The notes beneath the pieces were generated by a model. The model was not told where the DNA came from, did not search any database, and saw only the letters and a list, made by a program, of their open reading frames with translations. Shown here piece by piece: positions 5,265-9,935 of a stretch of DNA of 9,935 bases; positions within the stretch are counted from its first letter, which is position 1; each line of letters begins with the position of its first letter. The DNA is taken from positions 1-9,935 of the forward strand of contig CAKONX010000044.1 of assembly GCA_934098345.1 (NCBI GenBank). The letters are read 5' to 3'. The translations under genes were made by a program, and so were the position numbers. The DNA comes from an uncultured Bacilli bacterium (lineage in GTDB: Bacteria; Bacillota_I; Bacilli_A; RF39; UBA660).

Positions 5265-6896
5265 ATGAAAAAGAATAGTTTTATGGAAGGAACAATAATC
5301 GCGACTCTTGCTATTGTTGTTGTTAAAATCCTTGGAATGCTTTATGTTATTCCTTTTTATTCAATAGTTGGTTCAAGTGGAGGAGCTTTATATAGTTATG
5401 CTTATAATATTTATTTAATATTTTTAGGTATTTCAAGTGCTGGTCTTCCAAGTGCGATTAGTAAAATTATAAGTGAATATAATACACTTGAAGATAAGAC
5501 AGCTAAGAATGTTGCTTATAAACAAGCAAAAAAAATAATACTTATATTTGCAAGTATTTCATTTATATTATTATTTGTTTTTGCATCATCTATTGCTAAA
5601 TTTATAATAGGTGATATAAGCGGTGGTAATACAATTGAAGATGTTGCTTTTGTTATAAGATGTGTATCTCCAGCTATTTTAGTTGTTCCTTTTTTAAGTA
5701 TAACTAAAGGATATTTACAAGGCCACAAATACGTAACACCATCTTCTGTTAGTCAATTAATTGAACAAATAGTTAGGATACTTGTTATTTTAGTAGGTTC
5801 ATATTTAGTTGTAAAAGTATTTAATGGAACTATTTCTCTAGCTATTGGAATTGCTATATTGGGTGCTTTTGTAGGTGGTTTTTGTGCTTATGTTTATTTA
5901 AAAAATGTTATTAGAAAAAATAAAAATAAATTAGAACTAGAAGATGTTGATAATGGAAACGCTGAACTAAGAAAAACAATTACTAAAAAAATAGTTAAAT
6001 ATGCAATACCTTTTATAATTATTAATATAGTTACAAATATTTATAACTTTACTGATCAAATACTTGTACTTAGAACACTTGAATACTTAAAAATGGATGC
6101 TAAGCAAATAGAATTTGTTGCAAGTGCTATAAGTACATGGGCACCTAAAATAAATATGGTAATAAATGCGATGGCCATGGGTATGACTATAAGTTTAATT
6201 CCAACTATAGTAAGTTCTTATACTAAAAAAGATTTAAAAGATGTAAGTGATAAAATAAATAGATCTTTAGCCTTAGTGTTCTTTATATCATTTCCAATGG
6301 CTATAGGTATTTCATTCTTAAGAGAACCAATTTGGCAAGTATTTTATAACTCAAACGAGTTTGGATATATGATATTAGGTTTATCAGTATTTTCAGCCGT
6401 GATGGCTAATATGTATATGATTCTTTCAACAATATGTCAAAGTTTAAATAAATTTAAATTAGTTTATCTTGTATCTATTACTGGCTTTTTAACAAATGCT
6501 TTATTAGATGTTCCAATAATGTTACTATTTAATACATTAGGTATTCCTGCATTCTTAGGTAGTATAGTTGCAAGTATAATTGGCTTTTCTTTAAGTGTAA
6601 TTATTGGACTTGTATTCTTACATAAAGATGAAAATATAGATTTTAAATTTATGATAAAAAGTGTTTTAAAAACGTTTATACCATCAATTATAATGTTACT
6701 TGTTTTAATTATTTTAAATAAATTTATTGTAATAAATAATAATATTTTAAAAATAGTTATAAATGGTATAGTAGGTGGAAGTATTTATATAATTATTTCT
6801 TATTATTTAGGTTTAATTGAAAACTTATTTGGAAGAGAATATCTAAATAAAATCATAAAAAAACTTACCTTTGGTAAGTTTAAGTTAAAGAATTAG
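5265..6896 (+). CDS. MurJ/SpoVB-family lipid-linked oligosaccharide flippase
   Basis: 543 aa polytopic membrane protein of the MOP superfamily with about 14 hydrophobic segments, almost the same length as B. subtilis YtgP/MurJ (about 544 aa as I recall). The N-terminal first helix (EGTIIATLAIVVVKILGMLY), the SSAGLPSAISKIISEYN segment, and YLQGHKYVTPSSVSQLIEQIVRI in the middle are family hallmarks. It probably flips lipid II or a related undecaprenyl-linked precursor across the membrane; YtgP-type MurJ versus the SpoVB branch cannot be settled by eye. AGAAGG (5253-5258) inside the end of the Cse60-like gene precedes the ATG by 6 bases. The final codons (KLTFGKFKLKN) double as the hairpin of the terminator for the convergent gene, and the two stop codons overlap by 4 bases. 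No plus-strand terminator with a T run is visible. Confidence 0.9.
   Translation: MKKNSFMEGTIIATLAIVVVKILGMLYVIPFYSIVGSSGGALYSYAYNIYLIFLGISSAGLPSAISKIISEYNTLEDKTAKNVAYKQAKKIILIFASISFILLFVFASSIAKFIIGDISGGNTIEDVAFVIRCVSPAILVVPFLSITKGYLQGHKYVTPSSVSQLIEQIVRILVILVGSYLVVKVFNGTISLAIGIAILGAFVGGFCAYVYLKNVIRKNKNKLELEDVDNGNAELRKTITKKIVKYAIPFIIINIVTNIYNFTDQILVLRTLEYLKMDAKQIEFVASAISTWAPKINMVINAMAMGMTISLIPTIVSSYTKKDLKDVSDKINRSLALVFFISFPMAIGISFLREPIWQVFYNSNEFGYMILGLSVFSAVMANMYMILSTICQSLNKFKLVYLVSITGFLTNALLDVPIMLLFNTLGIPAFLGSIVASIIGFSLSVIIGLVFLHKDENIDFKFMIKSVLKTFIPSIIMLLVLIILNKFIVINNNILKIVINGIVGGSIYIIISYYLGLIENLFGREYLNKIIKKLTFGKFKLKN
6855..6881 (-). terminator. Minus-strand intrinsic terminator embedded in the flippase coding sequence
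   Basis: AAACTTACC (6861-6869) - TTT - GGTAAGTTT (6873-6881) is a perfect 9-base-pair inverted repeat. Read on the minus strand the hairpin is followed by a run of T residues (complement of the A run at 6856-6863), so it terminates the 6893-7186 gene about 12 bases past its stop. On the plus strand only TTTAAG follows, which is not terminator-like. Confidence 0.75.
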
Positions 6897-7186
6897 ACCA
6901 TATACATTGAATTTGCAAAGTTAAAATCAGTTTGAGTTTGAGAATTAGTAGTAGTTGGTATATTAGTTAAACTATTTTCAAGGTTAGTTATTCTTTGATC
7001 AAGTCTACCAATTTCTCTTTCTATTTTACTTAATCTAGCATCAATATCATCATAACTATTATAGTTTGTTGTATATTGTTGTGGCATTGTATTCATATTA
7101 GGTACTAAACCAGTGTTCATTTGTGGATTAGTTTGATATCCATATGAACCAAATTGAGAAAAAAAGCTGTTTCTATCTTTTTTCAT
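6893..7186 (-). CDS. Small Asn/Gln/Tyr-rich coiled-coil protein, unknown function
   Basis: 97 aa, soluble, without Cys or Trp, signal or membrane helix. The N-terminal half (MKKDRNSFF, then Tyr/Asn/Gln/Met-rich to residue 45) is low-complexity and resembles coat-like or sticky disordered regions. Residues 46-74 form a clear heptad coiled coil (I48, L52, I55, I59, L62, I66, L69) with RLSKIEREIGRLDQRI. The tail is Thr/Asn/Gln-rich. ATG at 7186 is chosen over an upstream ATG at 7234 because TAGGGAGTGA (7191-7200 complement) lies 7 bases before it. It is convergent with the flippase, sharing 4 bases of stop codon, and divergent from trmB. I do not recognise a named family; small oligomerising scaffold or coat-type protein is only inference. 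Confidence 0.75.
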   Translation of the reverse strand: MKKDRNSFFSQFGSYGYQTNPQMNTGLVPNMNTMPQQYTTNYNSYDDIDARLSKIEREIGRLDQRITNLENSLTNIPTTTNSQTQTDFNFANSMYMV

Positions 7187-7204
7187 ATAATCACTCCCTA
7201 GTGT

Positions 7205-7210
7205 ATTATA
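7205..7210 (-). promoter_or_regulatory. Possible -10 box for the minus-strand coiled-coil gene
   Basis: The complement reads TATAAT, placing a start near 7198 and the ribosome site at the very beginning of the leader. The -35 is poor (TGAAAC at 17 bases). The same AT segment reads TATTAT on the plus strand (7204-7209) and could be a back-to-back -10 for trmB. Confidence 0.4.
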
Positions 7211-7250
7211 TGTTTTTCGTGATAAATGTTTCATTTAGGAGGTAATTTTT

Positions 7251-7883
7251 ATGAGACTTAGAAATGTAAAAGGAGCCAATGAATTAGTTAAAGATTGTAA
7301 ATATACAATTAATGATCCTGAAAAATATAAAGGTAAATTTAAAGAATTATTTGGTAATGATTTTGAGATTCATGTTGAAATAGGTATGGGAAAAGGAGAC
7401 TTTATAATAGGTAAGTGTTTACTTCATCCAGATATTAATTTTATTGGTATTGAAAAGTATGAATCGGTTATGGTAAGAGCAATTGATAAATTAAAAGATA
7501 TGGAAGTACCAAATTTACGTTTAATTAGATTTGATGCAACTAACATTGATTCTCTTTTTGATCATGAAATATCAACACTTTATTTAAACTTTTCTGATCC
7601 ATGGCCAAAGGCACGTCATGCTAAAAGAAGATTAACTTCTCCAGTATTTTTAAAATTATATGATTCTATATTTGTAGGAAGTCCTCATATTGTTCAAAAA
7701 ACTGATAATATTGGTTTATTTGCTTATTCTATTGAAAGTTTATCTAACTATGGATATACATTTGATAAAGTATCTTTAGATATAGAAACTGCTGATGTAG
7801 AAGATGTAGAAACTGAATATGAAAAGAAGTTTAAATCTTTAGGTGTAAAAATTAACTATCTAGATGCTGTAAAGAGGAAATAA
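7251..7883 (+). CDS. trmB: tRNA (guanine-N7-)-methyltransferase TrmB
   Basis: 210 aa, cytoplasmic enzyme transferring a methyl group from S-adenosylmethionine to N7 of G46 in the tRNA variable loop; B. subtilis TrmB has 213 aa as I recall. Visible motifs: SAM-binding VEIGMGKGDF (42-51) with E43, acidic E68 in GIEKYE, D95 in FDATN, the signature LNFSDPWPKARHAKRRL (112-128) with D117, KTDN (150-153), and the C-terminal TEYEKKF (188-194). All expected catalytic and binding residues appear present. AGGAGG (7237-7242) precedes the ATG by 8 bases. It is divergent from the small coiled-coil gene. No convincing terminator follows; only an A/T-only repeat is present, so some read-through into the lipoprotein gene is possible. 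Confidence 0.96.
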   Translation: MRLRNVKGANELVKDCKYTINDPEKYKGKFKELFGNDFEIHVEIGMGKGDFIIGKCLLHPDINFIGIEKYESVMVRAIDKLKDMEVPNLRLIRFDATNIDSLFDHEISTLYLNFSDPWPKARHAKRRLTSPVFLKLYDSIFVGSPHIVQKTDNIGLFAYSIESLSNYGYTFDKVSLDIETADVEDVETEYEKKFKSLGVKINYLDAVKRK

Positions 7884-7908
7884 AAAATAAATTAATTTTT
7901 AAATGCTA

Positions 7909-7917
7909 TGTTATAAT
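7909..7917 (+). promoter_or_regulatory. Extended -10 promoter (upstream of a tandem pair) for the lipoprotein gene
   Basis: TGTTATAAT is a perfect extended -10 (TGnTATAAT); no good -35 is seen, as is common with this class. Downstream at 7927-7931 lies an AGGAG with no start codon at proper spacing, an orphan ribosome site. Confidence 0.5.
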
Positions 7918-7946
7918 TAAAATAGTAGGAGTGGATATAAATAGTA

Positions 7947-7975
7947 TTTAAAAAAACATTATTATTTGTTATAAT
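7947..7975 (+). promoter_or_regulatory. Proximal promoter of the lipoprotein gene
   Basis: TTTAAA (7947-7952), a 17-base spacer and a perfect TATAAT (7970-7975) within the extended form TGTTATAAT (7967-7975). Transcription would start near 7982, just before AAAGGAA (7984-7990) and the ATG at 7998. Confidence 0.65.
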
Positions 7976-7997
7976 ACTAATATAAAGGAATGTTTTT

Positions 7998-8648
7998 ATG
8001 AAGAAAATATTAATTGTTATTGTTACAATTTTAGTATTTACTACAGGTTGCTCAAATGTTTTGAATTTAAAAAGTGCAAGTGTAGATACTATTGTTGATA
8101 AAACAATAAATAGTAAATATAAGTTAAATAATCATATTAACCGAGGATTTAAATATTATTTACCCAGAGAACTTGCTGTTGTTAAACAAGATGAACAAAA
8201 TGAGGTTATAAAATATAATGACTATGACTTATACTTATATGTTGATCTAATTAGTTATTATAATAAAAAAGAAGTTAATTATGAAAAGAATAATGATATT
8301 TATTATTCACGTGTCTTACTAAAAGATGAAAAAAAAGGACTTGTTAATATTGATGCTACAAGTGATGAGGTTTATATTAAAGTAACTTATAATTATGCAA
8401 CTATTGAAGCAAAAATCAACAATTATGATATTAACAATGTTATATCTAATATAATGATTATTTTATCAACTATAACTTATAATGATAATGTTATAGAAAA
8501 TATACTTGCAAGTAATTCTTATTTAGGAGAAGATGAAATAGTTGATGTATTTGATAATAAAAAGAATGATAATACATATTTGGATGTAGAAGAAACAGAA
8601 TATACTGGAAATGAAGAAGAAGACTACGATCCAGATGTTATAAATTAG
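7998..8648 (+). CDS. Predicted lipoprotein of unknown function
   Basis: 216 aa. A short positively charged N-terminus (MKK), hydrophobic stretch and FTTGC-S give a lipoprotein signal with C18 as the likely lipidated residue; the -3 position is Thr rather than the usual Leu/Val, so the lipobox is imperfect. Residues 25-165 form a compact mixed domain (FKYYLPRELAVVK, NDYDLYLYVDLISYYNKKEV, VTYNYATIEAKI), and the last 40 residues are an acidic, low-complexity tail (EETEYTGNEEEDYDPD). AAAGGAA (7984-7990) is the ribosome site. The acidic protein gene follows within a few bases, suggesting an operon of envelope-associated factors. No family recognised. Confidence 0.8.
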   Translation: MKKILIVIVTILVFTTGCSNVLNLKSASVDTIVDKTINSKYKLNNHINRGFKYYLPRELAVVKQDEQNEVIKYNDYDLYLYVDLISYYNKKEVNYEKNNDIYYSRVLLKDEKKGLVNIDATSDEVYIKVTYNYATIEAKINNYDINNVISNIMIILSTITYNDNVIENILASNSYLGEDEIVDVFDNKKNDNTYLDVEETEYTGNEEEDYDPDVIN

Positions 8649-8665
8649 AGGAGATGAATTACCAT

Positions 8666-9622
8666 ATGGGTTTAATGGATAAAGTAAAGAAAATCTTATT
8701 TGATGAAGATGAAATCGAGGTTCCTGTTAAAAGTGATACTCTACCTAAAAGAGAAGCTAAAAAGGAAGAATTTCCAAGTAGAGGTTCTTTTATAAATCAT
8801 CATGAACAAGAAGAAGAGGAAAATCCAATTAAAGAAATAATTGTTCCTGCATATGAAGAAAAAAAGGAAGTTCCTGAAAGAAGAAGTTTTAAATTACCAG
8901 ATGATGATGACTTTGATTTTATGCCAAGAATAAAAGAAGAAGAGAAAGTAGAAGAAGAAGTTATTAGAGGAAGAGAAGCTACTCCTGAGTATAATGAATT
9001 TAGAAGAGTAGAAACTCAAACTAAAGTAAGCCGTGAATATGGACTTCAAGAAAATAAGGACTATAAAAAATTAATAAAAGATGAAGAAATAAAAATTAAA
9101 GAAGAAAAAGAAAAAAAACCATTTACTGTAACTCCAGTTATATCTCCTGTATATGGAATTATTGATACTGATAATGTAGAAGTTCCAAAAAGAGAAGTAA
9201 AGGAAGAAGTTGAAGTAGTTCAAACAAGAAGAAATTTTGGACCAGTAAGTTATAATGATCAACCAAGTATACCAAAAGAAGAGAAAAAGAGTGTAGAAGT
9301 ACTTGAAAAAGTAAGTATAGATGATGTAGTAAATGATTCAGATGATGATGAAAATATTCAAACTTCAGGTATAGAAAATGAATATTTAGGCAATAATAGT
9401 ATTGAGGAGTCATTTGAGTCTACAAGCGAGCTTGAAACTATAAATGAAGAAGATAGCAAGTTCGTTGAAGGAGAAAAAGTAGATTATACTCCTCAAACAA
9501 TTGAAGAAAGCGAAGAAGAAAAACGTGAAAATGAAAAGTTAGAAGACACCATTGAAACAGATTTATTTAATCTAATAGACTCGATGTATAAAGATGATGA
9601 AGATACAGGAAGTGATGATTAA
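8666..9622 (+). CDS. Long acidic, probably disordered protein with short conserved-looking motifs
   Basis: 318 aa from the ATG at 8666. The N-terminus MGLMDKVKKILF is a likely amphipathic membrane-binding helix, followed by over 280 residues dominated by E, D and K with few hydrophobics. Islands of ordered-looking sequence stand out: FKLPDDDDFDFMP (75-87), PFTVTPVISPVYGIID (152-167), RRNFGPVSYND (188-198) and TDLFNLIDSMYKD (298-310). SPVYG-type motifs occur, from memory, in the N-terminal region of SftA/YtpT-type DNA translocases; here no FtsK-like motor follows. Start choice: AGAGGAG abuts ATG 8654 with no spacing, so ATG 8666 (about 11 bases away) is preferred; ATG 8675 is a further option. 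Its TAA overlaps the next ATG by one base, so the genes are translationally coupled. Function unknown; division or envelope adaptor is inference. Confidence 0.75.
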   Translation: MGLMDKVKKILFDEDEIEVPVKSDTLPKREAKKEEFPSRGSFINHHEQEEEENPIKEIIVPAYEEKKEVPERRSFKLPDDDDFDFMPRIKEEEKVEEEVIRGREATPEYNEFRRVETQTKVSREYGLQENKDYKKLIKDEEIKIKEEKEKKPFTVTPVISPVYGIIDTDNVEVPKREVKEEVEVVQTRRNFGPVSYNDQPSIPKEEKKSVEVLEKVSIDDVVNDSDDDENIQTSGIENEYLGNNSIEESFESTSELETINEEDSKFVEGEKVDYTPQTIEESEEEKRENEKLEDTIETDLFNLIDSMYKDDEDTGSDD

Positions 9623-9915
9623 TGGATGTCCTAGCTACCGTTTTACCAATCGTTATAGATATTTTACTGATAACTCTACTAGTAGTAAGTATTATATTAG
9701 TAATAAAATGCATATATATTATTAATAAAGCAAAAAAAATTGTTGATAATGTAGAAACGAAAGTTAATAGTTTAAATGGTGTATTTAATGTAGTAAATAT
9801 CATCAGTGATAGAATGGAAAGTATATCAATGTCAATTATTAATTTTTTTGAAGGATTAATAATGAAATTTATAAAAAAAGATAAAGAAGGAGAAGATGAA
9901 AATGAAGAAGAGTAA
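9622..9915 (+). CDS. DUF948/YtxG-like small membrane protein
   Basis: 97 aa. One long hydrophobic helix (about 6-33) is followed by an amphipathic, coiled-coil-like helix (34-83: INKAKKIVDNVETKVNSLNG and MESISMSIINFF) and a charged Glu/Lys tail (84-97). This TM-plus-helical-rod layout, together with a YtxH-like gene directly after it, fits the YtxG (DUF948) family of Bacilli, whose role is unclear but stress- or envelope-linked. The ATG overlaps the preceding stop (TAATG). The similarity is based on architecture and context, not strong residue identity. Confidence 0.6.
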   Translation: MDVLATVLPIVIDILLITLLVVSIILVIKCIYIINKAKKIVDNVETKVNSLNGVFNVVNIISDRMESISMSIINFFEGLIMKFIKKDKEGEDENEEE

Positions 9916-9935
9916 ATTAGGAGCTTTAGTAGCTG
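9902..9935 (+). CDS. YtxH-like protein, 3'-truncated by the window edge
   Basis: Only 11 codons are visible: MKKSKLGALVA, a beginning typical of YtxH-domain proteins (MKK-x-K followed by a Gly/Ala-rich helix). AAGGAG (9887-9892) is 9 bases from this ATG; an in-frame ATG at 9896 is only 3 bases away and less likely. It overlaps the end of the YtxG-like gene by 14 bases in a different frame, as expected for a coupled ytxG-ytxH pair. Confidence 0.55.
   Translation, partial: MKKSKLGALVA

Noticed and set aside
7883..7900. AAAAAT - ATTTTT repeat after trmB as a terminator
   Set aside because: The stem is A/T-only, six pairs, and has no separate T tract, so it is too weak to call.
9071..9413. Two antisense open frames rich in Phe/Leu/Tyr/His
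   Set aside because: They are the complement of the Glu/Lys/Asp-rich repeats of the acidic protein and have no start signals.
9567..9803. Antisense open frame opposite the YtxG-like gene
   Set aside because: The plus-strand gene has overlap coupling, a membrane helix and a sensible neighbour; the antisense frame has no supporting signal.
1..9935. CRISPR array, transposase, integrase, tRNA or rRNA
   Set aside because: No regularly spaced repeats, no recombinase motifs, and no cloverleaf or rRNA-like sequence seen on either strand.

Overview
The window is very AT-rich, almost fully coding DNA from a low-GC Gram-positive bacterium. DnaI, a SpoVB/YtgP-type MurJ flippase, TrmB, a Cse60-family protein and a YtxG/YtxH-like pair all point to Bacilli or close relatives. 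The composition and the unfamiliar surface genes suggest an uncultured gut lineage (RF39- or Erysipelotrichales-like), but that placement is inference. The standard code fits: tryptophan is read from TGG, and no gene here ends in TGA.

Layout. (1) Positions 3-851 hold the 3' part of dnaI, the helicase-loader ATPase. (2) Positions 897-4967 hold a six-gene surface block: a secreted, membrane-anchored, Cys-rich protein with two cadherin-like beta-sandwich repeats; two paralogous pilin-like membrane proteins flanking a 95-residue Flp/pilin-like Cys-rich protein; a TadZ/CpaE-like protein (pseudo-receiver plus degenerate MinD/ParA-type ATPase); and a two-helix T4SS-pilin-like protein. Several have clear sigma-A-type promoters, and the block has two intrinsic terminators. 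No TadA/CpaF motor, TadB/C platform or prepilin peptidase lies inside the window. (3) Positions 5092-6896 are a two-gene operon of a Cse60-family protein and a MurJ/SpoVB-like lipid-linked sugar flippase. (4) A convergent small coiled-coil gene on the minus strand (6893-7186) overlaps the flippase stop; its terminator lies inside the flippase coding sequence. (5) trmB (7251-7883) is followed by a run of envelope-type genes: a lipoprotein, a long acidic and probably disordered protein, a DUF948/YtxG-like membrane protein and the first codons of a YtxH-like gene.

How it works together. Region 2 looks like the structural-subunit and positioning part of a Tad/type IV-like surface appendage whose motor is encoded elsewhere, or a reduced, undescribed variant of one. 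Regions 3 to 5 are mostly cell-envelope housekeeping, in an order reminiscent of the B. subtilis ytgP - trmB - sftA - murC - ytxGH neighbourhood as I remember it. No tRNA, rRNA, CRISPR array, transposase or gene-free stretch over 300 bases was seen.
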